Source of the DNA: Duganella sp. BuS-21
GTDB taxonomy: Bacteria > Pseudomonadota > Gammaproteobacteria > Burkholderiales > Burkholderiaceae_D
NCBI GenBank assembly: GCA_041874725.1
Contig: CP097466.1
Span: forward strand, 1,612,001 to 1,676,000
Direction: 5' to 3'
Length of the DNA: 64,000 bases
Below, one piece after another: positions 56,157 to 64,000 of the stretch. The number at the start of each line of letters is the position of its first letter. Position 1 is the first letter of the stretch. The translations under genes were made by a program, and so were the position numbers. The notes below the pieces were generated by a model. The model was not told where the DNA came from and ran no database searches. It was given only the letters and a program-made list of their open reading frames with translations.

Positions 56157-57371
56157 ATGGATTTCGACTACAGCCCGAAAGTACAGCAATTGCAGGCACG
56201 CCTGACGGCCTTCATGGCTGAACACATTTGTCCCAACGAAGCGCGCTTCCATGCCGAGATCGACGCCAACCGCGCCGCCGGCAACGCCTGGGTGGCGACC
56301 AAGGTCATGGAGGAGCTCAAGCTCAAGGCCCGCGCCGCCGGCTTGTGGAACCTGTTCCTGCCGGACTCCGAGCACGGCGCCGGCCTGAGCAACCTGGAAT
56401 ATGCGCCGCTGTGTGAAATCATGGGCCGCGTGCACTGGGCGCCGGAGGTGTTCAACTGCGCCGCGCCGGACACCGGCAATATGGAAGTGCTGGCGCGCTA
56501 CGGCACGCCGGAACAGCAGAAGCAGTGGCTGGAACCGCTGCTCGATGGCCGCATCCGCTCCTGCTTCGGCATGACCGAGCCGGACGTGGCGTCGTCGGAC
56601 GCCACCAACATCGCCAGCTCCATTGTGCGCGATGGCGATGAGTATGTGATTAACGGCCGCAAGTGGTGGTCGTCCGGCGCCAACGATCCGCGCTGCGCGG
56701 TGTTCATCTTCATGGGCAAGAGCGATCCCGATAACGCCAGCCGCCACAAGCAGCAGTCGATGATCCTGGTGCCGCGCAATACGCCGGGCGTGAACATCCT
56801 GCGCCACCTGCCCGTGTTCGGCTTCGACGACGCGCCGCACGGCCACGCCGAAATCGTGTTCGACAATGTGCGCGTGCCGGCCGCCAACTTGTTGCTGGGC
56901 GAAGGGCGCGGTTTCGAGATCGCCCAGGGCCGGCTGGGACCGGGCCGCATCCACCATTGCATGCGCCTGATCGGCCTGGCCGAGCGCGCGCTGGAGCAGA
57001 TGTGCCGGCGCAGCCTGTCGCGGCTTGCATTCGGCAAGCTGGTGGCGGAGCAGGGCGTGACGCTGGAGCGCATCGCCGAGGCCCGCATCATGATCGACCA
57101 GGCCCGCCTGCTGGTGCTGAACGCGGCCCATATGATGGATACGGTCGGCAACAAGGTGGCAGCCAAGGAAATCGCCATGATCAAGGTGGCCGCGCCGGCC
57201 ATGGCCTGCCAGGTGATCGATTGGGCTATCCAGGTCCAGGGCGGCGGCGGCATGGCCGATCCGTTCCTGGCCCACGCCTATGCGAGCGCCCGCTCGCTGC
57301 GCCTGGCCGACGGCCCGGACGAGGTACACCGCTCGCAGATCGGCAAGATGGAACTGTCGCGCTATAAATAA
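56157..57371 (+). CDS. acyl-CoA dehydrogenase
   Basis: A 404-residue flavoprotein: [44 protein letters not shown] (FAD-binding signature), [16 protein letters not shown], and [34 protein letters not shown] near the C-terminus. It resembles the ACAD10/11-like group, which often sits beside phosphatase and phosphotransferase genes. It introduces a double bond at C2-C3 of an acyl-CoA; chain specificity is unknown. ATG 56157 has GCGGAG upstream. Confidence 0.93.
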   Translation: MDFDYSPKVQQLQARLTAFMAEHICPNEARFHAEIDANRAAGNAWVATKVMEELKLKARAAGLWNLFLPDSEHGAGLSNLEYAPLCEIMGRVHWAPEVFNCAAPDTGNMEVLARYGTPEQQKQWLEPLLDGRIRSCFGMTEPDVASSDATNIASSIVRDGDEYVINGRKWWSSGANDPRCAVFIFMGKSDPDNASRHKQQSMILVPRNTPGVNILRHLPVFGFDDAPHGHAEIVFDNVRVPAANLLLGEGRGFEIAQGRLGPGRIHHCMRLIGLAERALEQMCRRSLSRLAFGKLVAEQGVTLERIAEARIMIDQARLLVLNAAHMMDTVGNKVAAKEIAMIKVAAPAMACQVIDWAIQVQGGGGMADPFLAHAYASARSLRLADGPDEVHRSQIGKMELSRYK

Positions 57372-57389
57372 CATCTTCGGCGAGTTTAA

Positions 57390-57403
57390 GGTAATCGTTT
57401 ACC
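57390..57403. promoter_or_regulatory. putative LacI-family operator O1
   Basis: GGTAATCGTTTACC is a near-perfect palindrome (12 of 14) with the central CG typical of LacI/PurR-family sites. It lies about 32 nt upstream of the -35 box of the receptor promoter. Confidence 0.55.
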
Positions 57404-57434
57404 GCGCGAGTGTTGCGCGGTTTTCCCAAACGTA

Positions 57435-57463
57435 TTGACTTATAAAGATGACTGGATTAATCT
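57435..57463 (+). promoter_or_regulatory. sigma-70-like promoter of the second TonB receptor
   Basis: TTGACT (57435-57440), a 17-bp spacer and TAATCT (57458-57463). Transcription would start near 57470, giving an approximately 45-nt leader to ATG 57516. Confidence 0.6.
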
Positions 57464-57476
57464 TTGTCGTCACTTA

Positions 57477-57492
57477 AGTTAAACGATTAACT
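57477..57492. promoter_or_regulatory. putative LacI-family operator O2
   Basis: AGTTAAACGATTAACT is a near-perfect palindrome (14 of 16) with the same central CG as the site at 57390. It sits just downstream of the predicted transcription start. The centres are 88 bp apart. Confidence 0.6.
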
Positions 57493-57515
57493 AAAACTAC
57501 AAGCAGGAGACAAGC

Positions 57516-60017
57516 ATGACGAAAACCATCAATCCGACGCCGATGGCGGCGGCGCTCGCCCTCGCGTTGCTGTCCATGAACGCCCAGGCGCAACAGGAAG
57601 AATCCACCTCCAAACCCGGCCAGCTGGAAACCGTAGTGGTTACCGCGAATAAACGCGTCGAGAAATTGGAAAGCGTTCCAATGGCGATTTCCGTGATGAG
57701 CGAACAGGAAATCCAGCGCACCAACATCCGTGAAATCGAAGACGTGGTGGCCATGATGCCGTCGCTGACGCTGAACTCGGGCACCACCGCCGCCAACAAC
57801 GCCATCTTCATGCGCGGCATCGGCACCGTCTCGGTCGGCATCGGCGTCGAGTCGGACGTCGCCGTGATCATCGACGATATTCCTATCGCCACCCAGTTCC
57901 AGGCCTTCAAGGACCTGGCCGACGTGGCGCGCATCGAGGTGCTGAAAGGTCCGCAGAGCACGCTGTTCGGCAAGTCGGCCGTGGCCGGCGCCGTCAACAT
58001 CGTCACCAAGCAGATCGCCGGCCCGATGGTGTATCGCGCCAGCACCTACCTGACCAACGACGACGAGTGGCGCGTCAACGCCTCGATCGGCGGCCAGATC
58101 AACGAAAAATTCGCCATGCGCCTGTACGGCGGCAAGACCCGCATGCCCGGCAATTTCCACAACCTGACCGACGGCAAGGACGTCAACGGTTCGGGCGGCA
58201 AGACCTTCATGGCCAAGCTGCAGTGGACGCCGCTGGAAAACCTGCAGATCGACCTGACGCCGCGCTACAACTACCAGGAAAATTCGCGCGGCGTGACCGC
58301 CGTCAACGGCTTCTTCCTGCGCACCGGTTCGGCCGCCGCCGGCAACCTGGTGTCCACGCCGATCGGCCTGGACGGCGTCTACCTGAACGGCAATCCGCAG
58401 CTGCCGGCCTCGCAGATCATGAAGGGCATCAACGTCAACGATCCTGGCAACCGCAACGTGCGCCGTGATTTCCCGACCGGCCTGATCTCCAGCGACCGCG
58501 GCGTCGGCCTGAAGGTGTCGTGGACCCTGCCGAACGAGGCGACGCTGATGTCGATCACCTCGTGGAGCAAATACCTGGCCAACGACTTCCGCGACCAGGA
58601 CTTTACCGACGTGCCGACCATCGCGGCGGCCGGTTCGACCGTGCCGACCATCGGCAATTACCAGTTCGGCACCTACGATATCCGCTCGAAGACGCAGGAA
58701 ATCCGCTACGTGTCGCCGGACACCGGCAGCTTCAAGTACGTGGCCGGCCTGTGGGCGGCACACAACGAGATCTACCGCCACTTCATTCGCGGCTACTGCG
58801 TGGCGCCGACCGCCTGCAACGCCAATTCGCCATCGAGCCCGACCAACTACTACACCGACATCTACAACACCAACAAGGCGGTGTTCGGCCAGGCCTCGTG
58901 GGAATTCGTGCCGAGCTGGACCCTGACGGCCGGCCTGCGCGTGAACGAGGAAACCTCGGGCTACCACTACAAGCGCAACTTCTACACCGACCAGCTGGAC
59001 GAGGCTAGCTTCAAGCCGGGCCCGGTGGGCGTGGACCAGTTCCAGAGCACCGGCAATAGCGACGTTGCCACCACCGGCAAGGTCAGCATCCAGAAGCAGA
59101 TCACCCCGGACTGGATGGTCTACACCCAGGTGTCGACCGGCTACAAGGGCGAGGCGTATGACGTGACCTCGGGCCTGAAGGCGGCGGCCGCGTTCCCGAT
59201 CAAGCCGGAAACCAGTCAGAGCTTCGAGCTCGGCACCAAGGCCAATCTGTTCAACAACCGCCTGTCGCTGGCGGCCACGTATTACAACTCGGACTTCTTC
59301 GGTTACCAGCAGAACGTGACCTATGTGCTGCCGAACGACCCGACCATCTACAGCCAGCTGAATTCGATTCCGCACATCCGCACCCACGGCTTTGAGATCG
59401 ACGCCAATGCGCTGGTGGCCAAGGATCTGACGGTGAACGCGGCGCTGGCCTTCACGCTGCCGACCATCGAGAAGTGGGCCAACGGTCCGTGCTTCAGCGA
59501 TTCGACCAACGTCGCGGTGAACGGCACCAAGCTGGCCGCCAACGGCTCGATCGCCGGCCAGAACTCGGCCTGCTTCCCGATCGCGCCGGGTTCGACCACC
59601 GGTGTGCAGAACCTGGACGATTCGGTATTCCCCGGCACGCCTAAGATCAAGGCCAACATCGGCGCCAACTACGACTTCCTGATTCCGACCATGCCGTTCA
59701 AGGGCTTCGTGAATGCCAATGTGCGTTATCAAAGCGATTACAGCACCAATATCAACAACGATCCGAACGCGCGCAACAAGGCTTACAGCATCACCGACCT
59801 GGGCTTCGGCATCCGGGCGGCGAACGACAGCTACAAGTTGAGTTTCCGCGTCAACAACCTGTTCGACCGCTTCTACATCCCGAACGCCAACGCCAGCGGC
59901 CCATCGTCGTTCCGCAACGGCCCGACGTCGACCTCGCCGCAGGTATCGGCCAACAGCTGGGTGCCGCCACGCGACGTGTTCCGCTACTTCAGCGTGAAGC
60001 TCGACGTGAAGTTCTAA
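57516..60017 (+). CDS. TonB-dependent outer-membrane receptor
   Basis: An 833-residue receptor with signal peptide MTKTINPTPMAAALALALLS (cleavage near AQA-QQEES), TonB box LETVVVTANKR, plug segment FMRGIGTVSVGIGVESDVAV and IEVLKGPQSTLFGKSAVAGA, and a beta-barrel ending in FSVKLDVKF. The ligand is unknown. LacI-type operators around its promoter suggest carbohydrate-responsive control, as in TonB receptors for sugars, but no sugar-catabolic gene is in the window. It has its own promoter and terminator, so it is monocistronic. Confidence 0.93.
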   Translation: MTKTINPTPMAAALALALLSMNAQAQQEESTSKPGQLETVVVTANKRVEKLESVPMAISVMSEQEIQRTNIREIEDVVAMMPSLTLNSGTTAANNAIFMRGIGTVSVGIGVESDVAVIIDDIPIATQFQAFKDLADVARIEVLKGPQSTLFGKSAVAGAVNIVTKQIAGPMVYRASTYLTNDDEWRVNASIGGQINEKFAMRLYGGKTRMPGNFHNLTDGKDVNGSGGKTFMAKLQWTPLENLQIDLTPRYNYQENSRGVTAVNGFFLRTGSAAAGNLVSTPIGLDGVYLNGNPQLPASQIMKGINVNDPGNRNVRRDFPTGLISSDRGVGLKVSWTLPNEATLMSITSWSKYLANDFRDQDFTDVPTIAAAGSTVPTIGNYQFGTYDIRSKTQEIRYVSPDTGSFKYVAGLWAAHNEIYRHFIRGYCVAPTACNANSPSSPTNYYTDIYNTNKAVFGQASWEFVPSWTLTAGLRVNEETSGYHYKRNFYTDQLDEASFKPGPVGVDQFQSTGNSDVATTGKVSIQKQITPDWMVYTQVSTGYKGEAYDVTSGLKAAAAFPIKPETSQSFELGTKANLFNNRLSLAATYYNSDFFGYQQNVTYVLPNDPTIYSQLNSIPHIRTHGFEIDANALVAKDLTVNAALAFTLPTIEKWANGPCFSDSTNVAVNGTKLAANGSIAGQNSACFPIAPGSTTGVQNLDDSVFPGTPKIKANIGANYDFLIPTMPFKGFVNANVRYQSDYSTNINNDPNARNKAYSITDLGFGIRAANDSYKLSFRVNNLFDRFYIPNANASGPSSFRNGPTSTSPQVSANSWVPPRDVFRYFSVKLDVKF

Positions 60018-60129
60018 GGCCGGTTATTCGTTTGGTGAATCTCTGGCATCAGAAAGATAAATTGGATTAATAGCTGAGGAAGGTTCATCATTCACCTGTC
60101 TCCTCTATCTCCTCCAAGGAAATAGATTT

Positions 60130-60158
60130 AGCCCGCTCCCGTAGCGGGCTTTTTTTTG
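60130..60158 (+). terminator. Rho-independent terminator of the second TonB receptor
   Basis: AGCCCGCT-CCCGT-AGCGGGCT stem-loop followed by eight Ts, 112 nt after the stop codon. The intervening 60018-60129 segment holds no gene. Confidence 0.92.
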
Positions 60159-60190
60159 TTCGCACCGATAGCCCGCGGGCTGATAGCTGT

Positions 60191-60270
60191 CGTCATTCCC
60201 GCGAAAGCGGGAATCCATGCTTCATTTGCGAGCAAACTTCCTATGGGTTCCCGCTTTCGCGGGAACGACG
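60191..60270. repeat. REP-like palindromic doublet, copy 6 (80 bp)
   Basis: Arms ATTCCCGC-GAAA-GCGGGAAT and GTTCCCGC-TTTC-GCGGGAAC surround a 24-nt spacer. In this copy the loops (GAAA and TTTC) are complementary, so the two halves form an almost perfect large inverted repeat. It ends 10 nt before the LexA box of polB. Confidence 0.88.
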
Positions 60271-60279
60271 GGGTGCGGG

Positions 60280-60295
60280 CTGTATGTGCATACAG
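60280..60295. promoter_or_regulatory. LexA (SOS) box of polB
   Basis: CTGTATGTGCATACAG fits the CTGT-N8-ACAG consensus exactly, with an AT-rich alternating centre. It directly abuts a TATAAT box, so LexA would occlude the core promoter. Confidence 0.88.
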
Positions 60296-60301
60296 TATAA
60301 T
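60296..60301 (+). promoter_or_regulatory. -10 box of polB
   Basis: A perfect TATAAT starts immediately after the LexA box. It ends only 6 nt before ATG 60308, so transcription should begin at or very near the start codon (leaderless mRNA). No clear -35 box is visible. Confidence 0.6.
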
Positions 60302-60307
60302 CTTGGC

Positions 60308-62686
60308 ATGACGCATACCGCATATACCGGCTTCATCCTGACCCGTCACTGGCGCGACACGCCCGGTGGGACGGAGATCGATTTTTGGCTGGCAACCGAC
60401 GATGGCCCGAAGAAGGTTCGCCTGACGGGGCAGACCTCGGTCGCCTTTGCCGAGGCATCGCTGCGCGGCGTCATCGAGGCGCAGATCGGCCAGGGCGCGG
60501 GCATCGAGCTGCGCGACCTGCAACTCAAGACGTTCGAGCAGCAGCCGGTGGTGGGCGTGTACGCGCCGCGCTACAAGCAACTGACCGCGCTGGAACGCTC
60601 GCTGCGCGAGCACGGCGTCAAGCTCTACGAAGCCGACATCCGCCCGCCCGAGCGCTATCTGATGGAGCGCTTCATCACCGCCACCGTCCACACCGAGGGC
60701 GGCCACGCCAGCGGCGCCGTCATCCACAATTGCAAGCTCAAGCCCGCGCCGGATTACCGGCCGACGCTCAAGATGGTCTCGCTTGATATTGAAACCAGCG
60801 CTTTCGAAGAACTGTACTCGATCGCGCTGGAAGGCTGCGGCCAGCGCCAGGTGTACATGCTGGGCGCTGCGCCGGCGGAATCCGCAGACGCACCAGACGT
60901 GGATTTCGCGCTCGAATACTGCGCCACCCCGCGCCAGCTGATCGAGCGCCTGAACGCCTGGATGGCGCGCCACGATCCCGATGTGCTGATCGGCTGGAAC
61001 GTGGTGCAGTTCGACCTGCGCGTGCTGCAAAAAAACGCCGACAAGTACAAGGTGCCGCTGGCGCTGGGCCGCGAAGGCAAGGCCATCGAGTGGCGCGAAC
61101 ATCCGGGCAAGCAGGGCTACCTGTTCGCGCCGGTGGTGGGCCGCATCGTCCTCGACGGCATCGACGCCTTGAAGGCGGCGTCGTGGATGTTCCCGTCCTT
61201 CAGCCTGGAAAACGTCGCGCAGGCCATGCTCGGCGAGGGCAAGGACATCGGCAGCGACTACGACAAGATGGCCGAGATCGAGCGCCGCTTCCAGCACGAC
61301 AAGCCGGCGCTGGCGACCTACAACCTGAAGGACTGCGAGCTGGTCACGCGCATCTTCGACAAGGCCAACCTGCTGGCCTTCATGATCGAACGCGCCACCG
61401 TCACCGGACTGCAGGCCGACCACCTGGGCGGATCGATCGCCGCCTTCTCGCACCACTACCTGCCGCGCATGCACCGCGAAGGCTATGTCGCGCCCAACGT
61501 CGGCGACATCAACGGCGGCGCCTCGCCGGGCGGCTTTGTGATGGACTCCAAGCCCGGCCTGTACGACTCGGTGGTGGTGCTGGACTATAAAAGCTTGTAC
61601 CCGTCCATCATCCGCACCTTCCTGGTCGATCCGGTGGGGCTGGTGGAAGGCGAGGCGGCGCAAAATTCGGCTGATGTGGTGGAGGGCGTCAACGGCACCG
61701 TGTTCTCGCGCGAGAAGCACTGCCTGCCCGCCATCACCACCGACATCTGGAAGCAGCGCGACGCCGCCAAGCGCGCCAAAAACGAACCGCTGTCGATCGC
61801 GTTGAAGTTGCTGATGAATTCCTTCTGCGGCGTGCTTGGCGCGACCGAATGCCGCTTCTTCAATCCGCGCCTGGTGTCCTCGGTCACGCTGCGCGGTCAC
61901 CAGATGATGAAGCAAACGCGCGAGCTGGTGGAGGCCGAAGGCTACGACGTGATCTACGGCGACACCGACTCGATCTTCATCTGGCTCAAGCGCGAATATC
62001 CGAACGATGAAGCGTTGGCCATCGGCCAGCGGCTGGCGGACAACATCAACCACTGGTGGCGCGCCATGCTGAAGGAAAAGCACGGCCTCGAATGCCACCT
62101 TGAAATCGAGTTCGACACGCACTATCAAAAATTCTTCATGCCGACCATACGCGGCACCGACATGGGCAGCAAGAAGCGCTACGCCGGCCTGACCATCAAC
62201 GGCAAGGGCGAAGAGGAGGTGATCTATCGCGGCCTGGAAGTGGCGCGCAGCGACTGGACGCCGCTGGCGCAGCAGTTCCAGCAAGGCCTGTTCACGCGCA
62301 TCTTCAAGGACGAGCCGTACCAGGATTTCGTGCGCGACTACGCGCAGAAGACCCTGTCGGGCGACTATGACGAACTGCTGGTCTACCGCAAGCGCCTGCG
62401 CCAGCGGCTGGACGAATACAAAGTCAACGTGCCGCCGCAGGTGCGCGCCGCACGCATCGCGGACGAATACAACCAGTCGCAGCATCGCCCGCTGCGCTAT
62501 CAGAACGGCGGCTGGATCAGCTATGTGATGACCACCGGTGGGCCGGAGCCGCTGGAAGTGATGCGCTCGAATATCGACTACGAACACTATCTGACCAAGC
62601 AGCTGCAGCCGATCGCCGATTCGATCCTGCTGCCGATGAACGACAGTTTCAACAGCCTGACCACGGCGCAAGCCAGTCTTTTCTAG
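60308..62686 (+). CDS. polB: DNA polymerase II (family B)
   Basis: A 792-residue SOS polymerase close in length to E. coli Pol II (783). The N-terminus MTHTAYTGFILTRHWRDTPG aligns with the E. coli start. I therefore prefer ATG 60308 over 60284, which lies inside the LexA box. Exonuclease motif I is VSLDIETS (Asp160, Glu162), followed by PDVLIGWNVVQFDLR. Polymerase motifs are LDYKSLYPSIIRTF (A), ALKLLMNSFCGVLG (B) and VIYGDTDSIF (C). It restarts replication past damage with proofreading. A LexA box and -10 element sit directly upstream. Confidence 0.97.
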   Translation: MTHTAYTGFILTRHWRDTPGGTEIDFWLATDDGPKKVRLTGQTSVAFAEASLRGVIEAQIGQGAGIELRDLQLKTFEQQPVVGVYAPRYKQLTALERSLREHGVKLYEADIRPPERYLMERFITATVHTEGGHASGAVIHNCKLKPAPDYRPTLKMVSLDIETSAFEELYSIALEGCGQRQVYMLGAAPAESADAPDVDFALEYCATPRQLIERLNAWMARHDPDVLIGWNVVQFDLRVLQKNADKYKVPLALGREGKAIEWREHPGKQGYLFAPVVGRIVLDGIDALKAASWMFPSFSLENVAQAMLGEGKDIGSDYDKMAEIERRFQHDKPALATYNLKDCELVTRIFDKANLLAFMIERATVTGLQADHLGGSIAAFSHHYLPRMHREGYVAPNVGDINGGASPGGFVMDSKPGLYDSVVVLDYKSLYPSIIRTFLVDPVGLVEGEAAQNSADVVEGVNGTVFSREKHCLPAITTDIWKQRDAAKRAKNEPLSIALKLLMNSFCGVLGATECRFFNPRLVSSVTLRGHQMMKQTRELVEAEGYDVIYGDTDSIFIWLKREYPNDEALAIGQRLADNINHWWRAMLKEKHGLECHLEIEFDTHYQKFFMPTIRGTDMGSKKRYAGLTINGKGEEEVIYRGLEVARSDWTPLAQQFQQGLFTRIFKDEPYQDFVRDYAQKTLSGDYDELLVYRKRLRQRLDEYKVNVPPQVRAARIADEYNQSQHRPLRYQNGGWISYVMTTGGPEPLEVMRSNIDYEHYLTKQLQPIADSILLPMNDSFNSLTTAQASLF

Positions 62687-62700
62687 ATCAAGGAGACCGC

Positions 62701-63498
62701 ATGAACCATTTCGCCACACTGCACGACGGCAGCAAGTTGCTGCAACTGCCGAATGCCTGGGACGCAGGCAGCGCGCGCCTGTTCGAAAGCCTGGGGGCGA
62801 CGGCCATCGCCACCACCAGCGCCGGCGTGGCGTGGGCGCAGGGCTATGCCGACAACGACCATTTACCGGTCGACAACGCGATTGCGGTGGCGGCCAACAT
62901 CGCACGCGTGCTGACGGTGCCGCTGTCGGTGGATTTTGAAAACGGCTATTCGTCCGATCCAGAGCAGGTGGCGCGCAACGTGCTGCGCCTGATCGACGCC
63001 GGCGTGGCCGGCATCAACCTCGAAGACGGCAACGACGCGCCGTCGCTGCTGGCGGCGAAGATCAGCGCCATCAAGGCGCTGGCTGCGCAGTCGGGCAAGG
63101 ACATCTTCATCAACACCCGTACCGACGTCTATTTGCGCAACCTGGCGCCGGAAGGCGAGCGCGTGGCGGAAGTGCTGAAGCGCGCGGCGCTGTACCAGCA
63201 AGCCGGCGCCAACGGCCTGTTCGTGCCGGGCATCTGCAAAGTGGAAGAGATCAAGGCGGTGGTGGCCGGCGCCGGCTTGCCGGTCAACGTCATGGACTGG
63301 CCGGGCGTGCCGCCGGTGGAGGAACTCCATCAACTGGGCGTGGCGCGCTTCAGCGCCGGCTCGGGTATCTCCCAAGCCCTGTGGGCGGTCGCCGCCGACA
63401 TGGCCAAAGGCTTCCTCGCCACCGGCAACGCCGGCCCGCTGATCGCCACAGCCATGCCGTATGGCGATCTGCAGGCGCTGTTCGTCAAAGAAGGATGA
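62701..63498 (+). CDS. isocitrate lyase/PEP mutase family protein
   Basis: A 265-residue beta/alpha-barrel of the ICL/PEP mutase superfamily: LLQLPNAWDAGSARLFESLG, ATTSAGVAWAQGYAD, LSVDFENGY (metal-binding Asp), AGINLEDGN, and FINTRTDVYLRN. It lacks the KKCGH active-site loop of isocitrate lyase. Relatives include oxaloacetate hydrolase, 2-methylisocitrate lyase and phosphonate enzymes; the exact reaction is unknown. It starts 14 nt after polB with AAGGAG upstream and may be co-transcribed. Confidence 0.88.
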   Translation: MNHFATLHDGSKLLQLPNAWDAGSARLFESLGATAIATTSAGVAWAQGYADNDHLPVDNAIAVAANIARVLTVPLSVDFENGYSSDPEQVARNVLRLIDAGVAGINLEDGNDAPSLLAAKISAIKALAAQSGKDIFINTRTDVYLRNLAPEGERVAEVLKRAALYQQAGANGLFVPGICKVEEIKAVVAGAGLPVNVMDWPGVPPVEELHQLGVARFSAGSGISQALWAVAADMAKGFLATGNAGPLIATAMPYGDLQALFVKEG

Positions 63499-63817
63499 TG
63501 CAGACGGTTTGATCCGTCAGTCAGTAGTCATTCCTCAAGGCCGCCCTGGGCCCCGGCTTCTCCATGCACGCCATCCACATGAAAGGCCACCCGCCAGGCC
63601 CGGCGGGTCGCTGGTTCGTGAACCACTTTAAGCAGGCTTGAACCACGGAAAGTGGGGAGGGTATGCGTAGGGGGCGTCGTATCCGAGTCCCTGTGTATTT
63701 CGCTCTATTTTGTCTTCTATTTTCTTCGATTTCCCCCTATTTTCCCCTGCTTTGAACTTTGCTGAGAATTCCCGGTCTAAATAAAAGAAAGCAGGACAAA
63801 ATAGAAGGAGAAATCGA
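63499..63817. other. intergenic region with a short coding-like fragment and an AT-rich inverted repeat
   Basis: Two parts. At about 63534-63644 a plus-strand frame reads FLKAALGPGFSMHAIHMKG..GPAGRWFVNHFKQA and stops. It looks like the conserved C-terminal end of a lost gene, but I cannot name the family. From 63690 base composition turns AT-rich and pyrimidine-biased. TCTATTTTGTC (63704-63714) is exactly repeated in inverse as GACAAAATAGA (63795-63805), with a further weaker match between TCGATTTC and GAAATCGA. This leads into the last gene. Confidence 0.5.
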
Positions 63818-64000
63818 ATGAAATCCACAATGACCCTGCAGGTAGATACCGATACCCTGCTCCGACTCATTTCCCAATTGAAGATGCGTGGTGGTACACA
63901 AGATATGTCGGAAGCAATCAACAGCGCCATCGAATTCTGGATGCGTGAACAATCCAAACTGAGCAAGGGTAGCGACCCCTGCCAGCCTGCGCGCGGAACT
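63818..64000 (+). CDS. N-terminal part of a small DNA-binding-like protein (ribbon-helix-helix type?), cut by window
   Basis: Open from ATG 63818 (GAAGGAG upstream) to the window edge, 61 codons: MKSTMTLQVDTDTLLRLISQ..MRGGTQDMSEAINSAIEFWMREQSKL. A short beta-strand-like start followed by two predicted helices (DTLLRLISQLK, DMSEAINSAIEFWMRE) is the ribbon-helix-helix pattern of small repressors and antitoxins. The remaining domain lies beyond the window, so function is unknown. The codon use and upstream DNA are AT-richer than in the neighbours, which may indicate transfer. Confidence 0.6.
   Translation, partial: MKSTMTLQVDTDTLLRLISQLKMRGGTQDMSEAINSAIEFWMREQSKLSKGSDPCQPARGT

Noticed and set aside
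60128..62905. 925-codon minus-strand frame opposite polB
   Set aside because: It is antisense to a fully conserved DNA polymerase II, reads through the REP repeat and terminator, and has no recognisable domain.

Overview
This 64 kb window is a GC-rich, gene-dense stretch of bacterial chromosome. It probably comes from a betaproteobacterium of the Oxalobacteraceae (Massilia/Duganella/Janthinobacterium-like). The grounds are gene content and style: many LysR regulators, large TonB-dependent receptors, a PEP-CTERM protein, PuuD-type urate hydroxylase, and abundant intergenic palindromes with ATTCCCGC/GCGGGAAT arms. The genus is an inference; there is no rRNA or marker gene in the window. I see no tRNA, rRNA, prophage, insertion sequence or CRISPR array.

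The dominant theme is salvage and catabolism of nucleosides and nucleobases. At the left edge are a truncated BMP-family (nucleoside-type) binding protein, a transaldolase, a TonB-dependent receptor and a chemoreceptor. Next comes a DUF969/DUF979/pyroglutamyl-peptidase operon (7.0-9.4 kb). From 9.4 to 21.3 kb lies a nucleoside block. Pseudouridine genes (psuK with a fused HTH, psuG, and a LysR gene) run leftward. Divergent from them run a purine nucleoside phosphorylase, deoB, deoC, an ALDH16-type double aldehyde dehydrogenase, deoA, cdd and an unusual two-part deaminase-like protein. Together they release bases and route (deoxy)ribose phosphates to glyceraldehyde-3-phosphate and acetaldehyde or acetate.

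From 21 to 27 kb are regulators (an orphan LuxR-type response regulator, a LysR, a LytS/LytTR system with a small membrane protein), a VOC protein, an acetyltransferase and a secreted PEP-CTERM protein. From 27 to 40.5 kb is a complete reductive pyrimidine degradation locus: RutR-like TetR and MocR regulators, beta-alanine:pyruvate aminotransferase, alanine dehydrogenase, CoA-acylating malonate-semialdehyde dehydrogenase, PreT/PreA, an NCS1 permease, dihydropyrimidinase and beta-ureidopropionase. A good match to the RutR operator lies upstream of the aminotransferase.

From 40.5 to 44.7 kb are a GGDEF-EAL protein, a TPR glycosyltransferase-like protein, and a decayed SDR/AraC pair that has suffered deletions. 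From 44.7 to 50 kb is a purine (urate) branch: a UraD-AllC fusion, a LysR, PuuD and an M20 peptidase. The right part holds a periplasmic binding protein, pqiABC, a LysR, a histidine phosphatase with an acyl-CoA dehydrogenase, a second TonB-dependent receptor preceded by two LacI-type operators, an SOS-controlled DNA polymerase II with an apparently leaderless start, a PEP-mutase-family protein, and the start of an AT-richer gene that runs off the window.

Two repeat families decorate the intergenic DNA: six REP-like doublets (five exactly 80 bp) and three GGGTCTGACCCC-type hairpins placed just after operon ends.
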